Positions 24,401 through 36,400 of a stretch of DNA of 64,000 nucleotides are shown in pieces. Positions within the stretch are counted from its first letter, which is position 1. The number at the start of each line of letters is the position of its first letter. The notes under the pieces are model-generated. The model saw only the letters and a list, made by a program, of their open reading frames with translations, searched no databases and was not told the origin of the DNA. The position numbers were made by a program, and so were the translations under genes. The DNA comes from Brienomyrus brachyistius (taxonomy: Eukaryota > Chordata > Actinopteri > Osteoglossiformes > Mormyridae): the NCBI RefSeq assembly GCF_023856365.1, contig NC_064548.1, positions 9,225,642 to 9,289,641 of the forward strand, read 5' to 3'.

Positions 24401-27400
24401 TGAAAACATTAGGATTGTTCTCAAAAAAAGACACTGTGTTGTTCTGCCGGTGTACCTGCCCAGTGTATTCCACTGTTCCACTTCCTTGTTTTTGGATAAA
24501 ATGACTATAAGATAATACCGTTATTGCATACAGAATCCCTTCAAATTTGTTGTGACCATCCTGCTTTGGTAATTTTAAACATTATTATTTAAAAGTTTGA
24601 TTTTGATATGCATTTAGTTATAGCAGCTAGTAAATGTTTATTCACTCCGAGTCGTTTTGAGCTAAATGGTTCTGACAAGCTGGTTTTTGTTTTTAGGCTC
24701 ATGTGTGGTAACGGTGCATGGGTTGTTCTGATTACGTTATGTTACGAAGGGTTCATACACTTTGCTCTGTTTGGTTGCAGTATACTAATTGTAACGTTTT
24801 GTTTTTTTCCCGTCACCTGTACTATGAGGTTATCACTGTGCATGCAATGGGTCTTGGTACCAAGTCTTTGGCCATTTGAGCCAACAGAATGATGTAAAGT
24901 ATTTTTGCTCTTGCTTTTCTGTGATGTCGGGAAATATTCCCTCTGGGCCACACAAGAAGGCCAGTGATGGGTCCTTAAGAACCGGAAGATGGCGATGAGA
25001 AAGGGCCCGGGGCTGCAGTCCCACGCTTGCTGCATAGAGTGGTATTGTGCGGCCGGCTCCAGCTCAGAACCCTCTGCCGCCCCCCTCCACCGGTCATCCC
25101 GCTGTCCCTTACAGTGCTCCGCATTGATGGCGGCGCCGCACTCAGCCACAGACACCGAGCCCTCCAGACCTCCTGAGCCCCCGGCACACAGCCCGCTCCT
25201 TGTCTTATGGAGGATGTGAGGCGTCATATGCTGCTATAGTCTAGCCTATTTGCAGTTTTCCAGCCGGGGGTTGCAGATGTGGGGCACCTCGCACGGTGTT
25301 CACTGTCTGGCATTTTTACTGATGAACGTGGACAAGGACGATGGCTGTACTGCAGAATTACTGCTTCTGATGGGAGCCATGTTGGAATAGCGATATTGCT
25401 AGTAAACTTGTTTTTTTGCTGACAGTAAATTCCTCATTCTTAGAAAGGTACGATGCATACGTCTTGTAAATACTGAAACGCATGTGTTACTTTTTGTTTA
25501 TCAGCCAAAACTGAAGAACATAAAACAGCAAGTGTTCTATGAATGATGAAAATGGTATTTTTTAAATTAGTTTTCCTTTATTATGCGATGGGGACAATGA
25601 TGGTCCTATTCTTCAAATTCCTTATTAGGTATCTCATGGACACAGACCTCATCATCTCATCATGGAAGAATGTCTTTATCAGTCCCTCTCGACTTCTCCA
25701 GTTTCGCCCTCCTGTCTGCCGTTTTCTCCCCCCGCTGGCTCTCGCTTTGTGCCTCCGGAAAGCCCCTCTATCATGGTGAGATCAGCACCCCTCCCTACCC
25801 AATGACTCTCCTAGAGGGAAGGAGGGCTTCACAGGCTCTGGAGCATGCCAGTGTAAAATAAGGGCCCCACTGGTGACTTTGGTGGGCCTCTCTACTGGCG
25901 CCTCAAGGTTCTGCCCCATTCTGACTGGCACCTCCCACCTTCAGACTTACAGGCCCCGGAAAGTCTCAAATGCTGGGGTGATTCATGCCCTCAGTCACTT
26001 TTTGGCAAGCTATTCTTCAGAGTCATCTTTATTTTACAAGCTTCTGCTGTGACTCTTCTCGATGTTTTCAGTGGCCGTTGGGTCTGGGTTTTGGGGGTTA
26101 CTGTATTAAGAGTTTGACTTTGAAAGCCACGATAAAAACAACTACCCGGAAAAATATGTGGCCTTTGCTTAGGCTTACTCTAAGACATTGGTGTTGAGAT
26201 TAGCTTTAAGTGTTACCCTTCATATTATAGATGGTATGAAAACAGTGGAGTGGCCTGTTTAGAAAACCAGTGATTGTCGCAGGAAGGAAGACCTGCTTCG
26301 ATGTGGTAATTCGATTATGTAAAAAGTTGAATAACAGGACTCTAGGATCAGTATCTGTGTTGATGATGTTCCTGGGGCAGCCAACATGGACAGTCTGCAT
26401 GATGTAGAATGGAGGGATGAACAGAGGTATAAAGTAGCATGTGTTAAGTATCACCAATGGTGGTACTAGAAGAGGGAGAAGACAGGGTGAGCTGAGTGCC
26501 GTGAGTCAGTAAGCAGATGGTGCACACCACACACACGTTCATAAAAAGCTCAGCATGGACGGCAGCGACCGCACCTCTCGCGTATGACTCACAGCGGGAG
26601 TTTTTGCACGTTGTCGTCCTGGAAGTGACGGCAGTGTTTCAGAGCCACACTTCAGTTGTGTCTGCTTCAGTTCACTCTTGTCATCTTGAAGGTGTCATTT
26701 CTGTTCGGTGTTGCAGTCTGCGCTCGGCAATGTGACAGTCTTCTGTTTGTCCCCCAGCCTTCGTCAACCACCACTTGTGTTCAGAAGTGTCAGACGGATG
26801 ACTTATTTCAAGAAGTGGGTGCATCGTGGTTTCAGTAAATTAACTTCTGCAAAAAGCATCAAATAAATTTTGTTGATTCCGCCACCCACCCAGATCATTA
26901 AAAAAGCAACTGTCTTCAAGACATTCTACTAAGAATGAAATACAGGAAGTTTAGTTTTAAAAACTCAGATGGTCTAGGAGATGCTATTGAAATATTACAA
27001 TTCTGCATAATCCCGCAGTGCCATTATATTGAGCTTCTCTCTCAATTGTCATGGTTAAAAAACATTAAGGACCTTATTAATGATATACTTGAAAATGGGA
27101 AGTTAACCTACTTTCATGTTCTTTACAGATGTCTAGGAATAGGACAAATCATTGGGTCTTGTACTTGGTATAGACCATTCCTCTATTTATTAAGAAGAAA
27201 TTTTTAAAATTGAGATTCCAGCTTAAATTCAACACGTTGAATATTTTGTTTATTTATTTATTTATTTTTTGCTCCATCTCTGCAGGTGCAGATATTACTC
27301 TTTCATACGATAGCAGCAGAATAGAGTTTGATGTGTGATAGGTCTGCTTTATGTAAAACAGGCTACAGTAAGTGCACCTAGGGCTTATTAAGCTGGTGCA

Positions 27401-30400
27401 TGTATAGAGGTCATCTTGCCCATCTTGCCAGAACACTGACTGGATCTGATATGAATGGATTATTTGGATGTGCTCATGCTCGTACATTTAAATGACTGCC
27501 TGCATTGAAGCACTTTCCCTATTTACTCAGTGTTTGGTATGGTTGAACTCACCTATTTATGCCTTACCCTGAGAAGTAAAGATAAGCCTTCAAAGCATCT
27601 ACTTACAAGCCACCCGGGAGGCCTTTTGCAAGCTTCTTTTAGGGGCTAATTCTCACATGTACTGATTCGGGGGATGGAAGCCAGCAAGTACTTTTATCAA
27701 GTTTTGTGTGGACCGTCCAGTGTCGGTCACTGTGGGTATGTACAGCTCACATTATTGGTTGTCTTTTGTCTTGTCAGTGTTGCATTGTGACTGGTTCTTT
27801 CAATGACATCGGAAGGGTTATGGGACAGGTTGACTAGCAAAGCATGGCGTAGACTGACTTTGAAGAGCATATAGTCTGCTGATGGTGACTGCTGATGTTG
27901 GCTGTATGATCACACTACTAGGCTGAGACCAGAGGGGTCATCATGGAGACTGTCTTTGCCAAGTTGACTACAGGGAAGGTTAGAGTGGTGTCTGGCATTG
28001 TGCTTGAGTTTACGTATACCTCTTAGGGTTGAAGGTGAATGATGTCTGTCAGGGAATGAAGAGACACCCCCCCAGTCACATCAAACAATTGACTAGGAAT
28101 GGTCTGTTTCCACTACTAGCTGGCGTAAAGAGGGGACAACTTTCTATAGATAGCTGAGGGCAAGTACTTCTTTTCTTGAATATTGCCAGCCTGAGGTGCA
28201 TGATTGCAAAATTGAATTAGGGACTTGGGTGTTGGCGTACACTTTAGTGCTTTATAAGAATATTTGTTTTGTCCCTCACCCATTCCACAGGCCCATGAGG
28301 AAAACTCTTCTGCTCTCCTGATCCTCATGGGACACAGTCACTTAAAATGTTCCTCCCCTCGCCAGGGATTCCTGCTTCTGTACCCAGCTATTTAGCCCTC
28401 AGCACTTAGAGGACCCTGTCAACTCTCATTGTCGCCGCTGTGTCTTTTGAAGTCAGTCAGGAGGGGCTGTAGTGTTTTTCTTTCTCTTCTTTCCTGCACA
28501 ACGAAAACAACTTGAAATTGTCCTCTGAAGGACTCGGTTTCCCATCAACATGTTTGTTTTGTGACCTTTTTGTATCTGAAGAACGAATCCAATTTTTCCT
28601 TTGTTTAATGGAGAAAGAGGGGTAAGAGTTTGTCTTGGCCGCAGTCAATGACTGTAATGTAACGGCCACTGGCTATGTTCACAGCAGAAGGCGGTTGAGT
28701 CAAGATGATTTCCTCTCTGTTGGGGGGAAAAACACAACAATGAATTCATGTGCCTTAGATGAAGTAGTGTTATCAGTTAAAAGGTACTCGTGTTTATGTC
28801 CTGTCCTACCAAAAATGCACTGGCCAGGCCCGATTAAAGCTAAGGAAAGTAGCATCAAATTCGTGATGAAACTCTCTTGATCTCATCGGTTGCTGCTATG
28901 TTACCTCAGGCTATCACTGTGGGGAAGTAAAAAAAAAAAATGCTAATATCTGTCAGTTGACAAGAATGGTTGATAATTCAAATGAGAACTAAATAAAGAT
29001 AATATATAAGGAATGTGTGTTCAGGAACTGGTTTGCATATCTAGCGCCAGGTTGCCTCTTGTCTGCTTTCTGTTTGGTCCTTTTGCCCTAAGACGTTGAC
29101 AATAGATACCGTTCTCGGTCGGCCCAGCTGTTAGCATATAGGTATGTGAGGCATGAGCAGACAGCCAGGCTCTGTAATTCACCGGCGCTCCAACTCGAGA
29201 GGTTTGGTGCAGCAGCCGCGCCCCAAGAGGGCCGTGCCCTGATTGCTGCTTCCGCAGCACACGGCAGCCTTTCCATGGGAGATGCATGCAGACGCTCCTC
29301 ATACAAGCCATGCAAGATTTTTTTAAATGGATTTAATTGTTGAGGTTAAAAGAGTTCTCATGTCGCTTGTCGTCTTGGTGTCTCTTGGTTCATTGTAGTG
29401 TGTGGAGAATGCCTTGTGGTGATAGGGAGTTTGGGAGGGCTTTTTTTTTTTAAGAAGTGTCAACGTTGGATGTTCATGTTGCTGTTTCATTTCTGGCTTC
29501 CTTACCATGATTTCAGCTCGAATAAATGCCTGTTAGCACAACAAGTCAAAGCAAGCTTCACAGCAGCAACCAATTGAATTCAGATTCAGAACCTCAGGTC
29601 ATCTATAAACACCGTATCAATCATAAAAATCCCTGCATGTAATGGTATGATTATGACATAAGCACCTATTATAGCAATTGTAGTTATCGAATAGTGCTAA
29701 AGAATTGTTTCAGATTTCCAATGTTTTCATTTTGCATGTTAAATAAGGCACATTTTCCAAGAGAAAATTTTGTATTTTCCCTCAAATCATGTCCCACTCA
29801 ACTGCACTGATCCACACGTGTGCCCTGTATGGATGTCTGGCCTGGAGAAGGACTTGGATTGACATGGGATGTAACCTTTTAAAGTTAATAACAGTTGCTC
29901 AGTTTTGGGAAAAACTGTTTTCTAGATTATCTAACGTGATTCAATAGCACTTATTGAAACCGCAGATGAAGTGAACCATCCACGGACCCACTATATATTG
30001 TGATTTTTGTGTACTTATATATAGTAATTGATAAACTATGCATAGTAAAACGTTAATAACATTAAAATGGTAATAACAAAATACAATATACATTATTATA
30101 CAGTACTGTACAACTACTCGCTCAAAAAGGATTCCAATTTTTTAGCCCAATTTTCAAGAAATGATAGAGCAATGAAAAATATGTTTCAAAGGATGGTTGA
30201 GCAATGAAAATCATGTTCTGTATACCACTCAAAGAACACATCATCAATGAAAACAGTGTTGCACATTTTACGGTTTTTATTTTGGACTGTGGTAAACCAG
30301 ATACCTGAACCCACAGTTAGTGGTTTACTATTGTATATCTAGTGTGGCCGTGTTGGATTAGACAGGAGCAATCCAGTGAAAATGGTCCACCAATCAGAAA

Positions 30401-33400
30401 TCTGTATTCATTAGGGCCCTCCCTCCAAACTTGAATGGGTCAAAGTGATAGTTTGCATTTCAAGGCTTATTTTATGTCATATGCCGCATCCCTTAAATAA
30501 ATAAATATAGATCAAACCAGCAATAAATAATTAAATAAAACCAGGAAAACAATTTTAGATTTATTTATGCTTACATTTCATATAATTTATTTGTCATATT
30601 TCACAATACATTTATTTATACATTTGTTAATCCACCCATTTCTTCTCTCCATAAACAGAGCAACAGCCTAAATTATAGGACTCCCTCAGCATGGCAGCCA
30701 TGCACACTTGTGGAGATCAGATAGCATCAGTTAGCATGGCTCTCCAGTTCAGCCTGTGGATCTCAAAGTCAAAACAGCATTCGTGTGGGGACAAGCCCAG
30801 ACCTCCAGATAAAGATCCTGCCCACTCTAAAACAAAGAGGAAGACTGTGTCTCCTGCACTGACTGTAGGCGGACGGCTGTTTCAGGCAAACACATCTTTG
30901 CCACAGACAGCCAGCATCTCATGCCCTGTGCAACCAGCACCAACATGAGAAATGCTGAAGAATTTCAAATTCAAGGGGGAAAAAAAACAACAACCCTAAG
31001 AGACTCTGAAAGGATCCAGGACGTCAGCAGACAGGCCCAGGCTCCCCATGCTTAGGGTCCGATAAGGGCTCACGGGGCTCCAAGATAGAAGGGGAGGTGA
31101 AAGACAGATTAAGTGAGACCACCTCCATCAACCCATCTCCATCAGGGGTCGCTAAAGAGAAGATGGCTGCGTCCGGAGTCAGGGACTGCATCCTTTTGAA
31201 GGGTGCAGTCTATGTTGCCTCGGTAGGCAGTTGAAGGTTCACGCAATGAATCTTGGAATCTTGGCAAAAGAATAACGCATTTCTAGGCCGCATTGGAAGG
31301 AGCCTTTGAAATGGGACAGTCTTGTCGCACCGCTGTTACGCACTCGGGTTTTGAATGCAGCCTTAGCACCTGAAATTGGACACAGCCGATTGAATACTGG
31401 TCTAAACACCTTCTAAGCGGTATGCCCAGTACTTAATGAAAGCAAGGGGTGACATTCAAAGACACAAACCTGTCGCTAATAAGGTACACAGGTGCAAGTC
31501 AACTGATCACCTTGAAGCACACAAGAACGGGGCCAAATGGCGACACCCCTCTACACACTCTCAACACACCCTTCTGGGACTTTTTCACTTCCTGTTGCTT
31601 ACGCATGGTGATCGCACAGAGAGAGAGAGAGACGGCAGATGCCTTTTGACCTTTGCTGTTTGCCGTAGCTCTGCTGGCAAGTGTGCGTGCTGAGATCATT
31701 TACAAGCTTGAGATTTCGTTTCGGCTGACTTGACGCTTCCGTCAGGCCGTTCGTGCTCAGAGGAAGAGGCTCGTCTTGCAGTGTGTCGTGACAAGGAAGG
31801 GAAAAGGAGCATTAATCATGTTTTCACATTTTTACTGCCGTGGCTTTCACGAGCTGCCCGCGGCCCGGAATGCTCCAAGCCGGCCCGCGCGCTCCGAGTT
31901 TCGGGAACCAGTAAAACATGTTTAATCTCAGTTATGTACACAGGAAGTGCTCTTTGTTCTGACAGAAAGGATTGTAGGAAGCGAGCTGAACGCAAAGGCC
32001 TGGGGCAGGTAGGGTCCAGGGTGAGAGAAGAGGCACTGGAGGAGGCTGAGGGGCCAGCCTGAGGGGGTGGGGCTCTGGGTGTGGGTGTGAAGGAGGGAGT
32101 GCTGTGCTTTTCATGCTGTCCAGCAACTGGCTGTTAGGGGCAGGGAATATTGCAGGCATCAAAAATAAAAATGACACTAAATCAAATAAAAATATGAAAA
32201 GACTGAAGAACTTGGGCTAGGTTTTTATTTACTGTGCCCACAACCTCCCACCAGCAGTATGTCCCAGATGACTGGAAATATTGGTTAAAATAAGCAACCG
32301 GCGTGTGTATTTTTTTTTTCCTTTCTGCGTTTGCTTTTATTTCCATCCACTTCTCTGACATAGCGAGCAGAGCCAGGTTTCAACATGGCCGCCTTCCCTG
32401 GCTTTCAGCCACACCGGACAGCAGGCAAAACGTCAGCAGACATGCGTCAGCCAGGTTGGGGTCCCCATAAGGGCTGAGGGCCACAGGGTCTCTGCTCAAC
32501 TTCTGGATTCTGGGGGCCCTGATAGTAATAGAAATGCCAGTGTGGCCCTGGGGACTCCACAGGGCTTTTTGGACTGCGGTGACATGCTTGGTGTATTAGG
32601 CCACTTTCGTGTGTCAGGTCCCTTTTGTGGAGTGTGGTGGCAGGTTTCAAGTTTTATTGTCACATGCTCAGAGGAACACAGTCTGATACTTGTGTCACAT
32701 TTGCAGTAGAGGGGACAGGTGCTTCGGGGGACAGTCGAACAAACAGCAGTGCAGTAAAAGACAAGCCAGGGCAATATAGGAAGTGGAACCATTAATATGC
32801 AACAAATAGGTGGTGCATTGGGGAAGGATGTGCAAATAGCAACAAAGGTAAACGGTACTAATACTCATTCTAAGTGCGGAAGTGGACTCTTAACAGTGTA
32901 CAATACATGGGGCGGCACAGTCGCCTCACACCTCTGGGACCAGGATTTGAATCTCCGCCATGAGTTTTTGCGTGTTCTCCCCGTGTCGTCGTGGGGTTTC
33001 CTCTGGGTTGTCTGCTTTTCCCCCTGCAGTCAAAAACCATCATGAGGTTGATTGGAGTTGGCAAATCACCTGGTTTGATTGGCCAGTGCGGGTACCCTGT
33101 GATGAGTTGGTGCCCTGTCCTGGGTTGTTCCCTTCCTTGCGCCTGCAGCCTCTGGCATAGACTCCTGACCCCCTATGACCCTAAGTAGGACAAGCAGTTA
33201 GGATGGATGAATGGATGGATGGATGGATGGATGGTGTGCTATACAATACAGCGGGGACAGATGCAGGTCACTGACTGTTTAGCAACCTCACCCTGAAAAT
33301 GTAGATCCGGCCCACCCTGATCCTCATCCTCCTCCATGCCCCTTCCCCCCCTCCAGCTGTCCCTGCTCTGTCAGCTCTGGGGCCAGATGAGTCGTCAGCA

Positions 33401-36400
33401 GCACGGGCAGCCATCCAAGCAGCTGCAGTAACACCTCCCCCTCCTCCTCACAATCACCCCCATTCACTCCACCTGTCTGGCATGAGCTGCTGCTGGACGG
33501 CTGCCATTCCTTCATCTCCATCACCGTCATAATCATGCTCATTATCATTACCTTCACCAGAATTATCCTTCTCAAATCAGCATTCTCACGTGATTTTCCC
33601 AGAATGCTTGGGGTGACATCCACGATTCAGTTACACCCCCCCCCCCTGCCCCCGAGTAAGTAGATGGTGCATCTCCCCCCCCCCCCCCAGTCGATGGTGG
33701 TTTCTGTCTGTGGTCTGTCTACTCCACTTAACATTATTTTGAATGCATGGTCCTAATGTAGGCTAATTTATATTAGAGCTGTACCTTCAAACTTCGGATT
33801 ATAGAGGACCTTCTCCATTAAATGGTTTCCACCACATAACTGGATCTTTGAGGGTGACATGCCTGGCTCTCACAGGCCAACCCCACTCTGACATTCAGCT
33901 TGCTGAAACGCTGGCTCTAAGTCTGTGAGAATGGAATTAGCTGGTTACCTTAACATTATACCTAATTTAATTTTTTTTATCCAGTGGAGAAAGCAAGGTC
34001 CACTAGTCCCTGGAGCAGTTACTCAAGGGCCTAACCCTGAAACCATTCTGCAAACCACAGGATTTGAACCGGCGACCTTCCAGTCGTGGGCAAATCATCC
34101 TAACCCACTGAGCCACATACTGGTTAGCTTGAGTAAGCTGAGAGAAAGCTGCCGAGAAACCTGCAAGCTCATTTTGGTGTTGCGGAAACATTTAGTATGG
34201 TAGGCCAACGAGTCATTAGTAGACCTTTTTGGTCTCCTCCTCCCCTCAGTTTTGTATTATAGGTTACGTTTGATGGCCTTATATGTGAGGGCTTCCTGCT
34301 ACATTCATTTTTTTTTCCACTTGTAATCTCGGCGCTCTGTGTCCGGCGCAAACCGGTTGCCGGCGGCGGGCGCCTGGATGCAGGTGTCATGCCGCATCAC
34401 TGTAGACGTGACCCTGTGGTTATAGGGAGGAAGGAGGGCGCTTCCTGACTCCTGTCTGTTGTAGAGCCGTGCCTCTGCTTCATAGAGACCCTGCAGCTAG
34501 AGACACTGAGCTCCTCCCAGTCATAGACTGTTGCGAAGAAGAAGAGGAGGAGCTTAGTCGCTTTCTTCTGAAGCTCGTGAACCTGAGGGTTTAAACTGCA
34601 GTCAGTAGCCTCCCGGCTTCTCCGGTATCCCGCCCTCAAACGCCATGGTGATGGAGGTGTTTTTAGCAAGCTTGTGGAAATGTAGTTTCAATTACACAGG
34701 CTTGGCTGTGCAGGATGGGACCCTTGGTGTACGCAAGCCGTCCTGTGCAGTCGGGGAAGTTCTTCCTATTGTCAGAGTGGAAAACTACTGGCAGGATTCT
34801 TCCACTTCTGCTAGACGACAATGTTATGAATGAATGTTTACAAATCCTCCTCCATGTGGGTTACCAACCGGTGAGGCCTTGCTTTCATGTCAAAGAGTTG
34901 GCAAGAACCAGTCATTTCATTTGCTGTTATTCTTCCTGTAATTAACATCCGACTGATAATTTTGCTCCTTTAATCTATTTTTGTTTACCTGTAATTGGAG
35001 CTGAGAATTGGGATGGAATGAGGAACATGGCATTTTGATTTAAGTAAAAACCAAAAACAGTGGGCTAATGAATGGTGGAAAGGCAGGAAAACAAGCTGTT
35101 TTATTCCTCCGAGAAGGCGATATAATGCGGGGGAGTGAGAGCGGGCCGGGTCAGGCGGCCAGGGCCGAAGCCGGCAACATCAGTGTTACCTGCAGATAAA
35201 TACACATACCTGATCCAAAAGGAAAATATGCCAGAGAGGGTGTGAATTGTGTTTGGGGGGGAGACTCTGAGAACAATATCTGCTTTTTGTGAAGAAACGG
35301 ATATTCAGAATATCTTTGACGCAGCTGCATGAAGTTTGCTTTGGCCCCAGCCAGCATTTCCTCTGTGAACAGGATTGGGGGGGTGGGGGGTGGGGGTTGG
35401 TACTCAGCCTGTTTTTTTTTTTTTTTTTAATCCAAGCAATAGGTTAGAGAGCTGTGTGTGTGTGTACGCGTTATTAAGGGTTGTTATCCGCTGTGTGAGG
35501 CACACAGGAAGTGATGCGTGTTCCTTCCTCTTGGCTGCGCCAACTCTCCTGGGAGGCCTGCCTCGCGTGAGAGCATGGCCGGCAATCTGTCAGCGGAACG
35601 GGGACGTCTCAAGGTCTCTGGTATTGGGGCCAGGGTGGTGGGGGGGGGGGGGGACACAGGAATCCTAAACCTACAATAGGCCAACAAATAGTGCGCCTGC
35701 ACGTAAGATGGCTGCCTTTTTTATTTTTATTTTTTTCTTCTCCCCCCCTGCCCTCCCCCTCCAATGTCGTCACTGTAAGTTAAGGCAATACTGGGGTCTC
35801 ACTTCACACGTTACTCCTAACCGAAGCCAGTTTGCAGTGAGCAGATGAAATGACACTGTATTGGTGGGCCACTTCTCCTGATTCGAGGGGGGGCAGGAGG
35901 TTATTTTAGTATGCTGTTCCGTGATGAGAGCTCTGATGCCGGGGCAGCTTCAGAGAGTTGGTACTGATTGTCAGGTTGTGGTTGTAAGTGACTCATTCTC
36001 TGCATGGCGTGTCAGGCAGTGTGGGTGCGCATTGTGTCAATCTAATAGAGATCAAATTAAAGATTTAAGTACAGCAGTTTGAAGTTTCGGTGGTAAGAAA
36101 AATGGGAAGTGCTAATGAGATGTCTGTCACTAGCATGGAGGGCGCGATGCCACTCTGCAGCAGCGAGCGTCCTGCAGTTACAGCCGCGTTCCCAGAAGCA
36201 CAGCCCACCGCTTGCGGTGATGGGGAAGGTCGGGGAGTGCAGCTGGCTTTCCCCTAGTGACACTCATATGGGAGTCAGACTGTCGTCAGCCTGAAAGCCT
36301 GACGTGCCAGCCACTGACGTCACATGATGCTTTCTCGTTCTTCTCGCAGGCCTGTGTGCCGACACCTTCCTGCACGATGACCAGATGTCGGCAAAGAACT

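Noticed and set aside
25114..25219. Possible alternative exon after a CTTACAG acceptor
   Set aside because: It reads open for about 33 codons and then stops, shows no AHR similarity, and no convincing donor precedes the stop.
24742..25227. Minus-strand open frame over the CpG islet
   Set aside because: High G+C explains the lack of stops, and the translation resembles no protein. The region is kept only as a possible regulatory element.
34060..34115. Minus-strand A and B boxes considered as a tRNA gene
   Set aside because: No matching acceptor stem was found, and the sequence runs on into a repeat body. It is a tRNA-derived SINE head.
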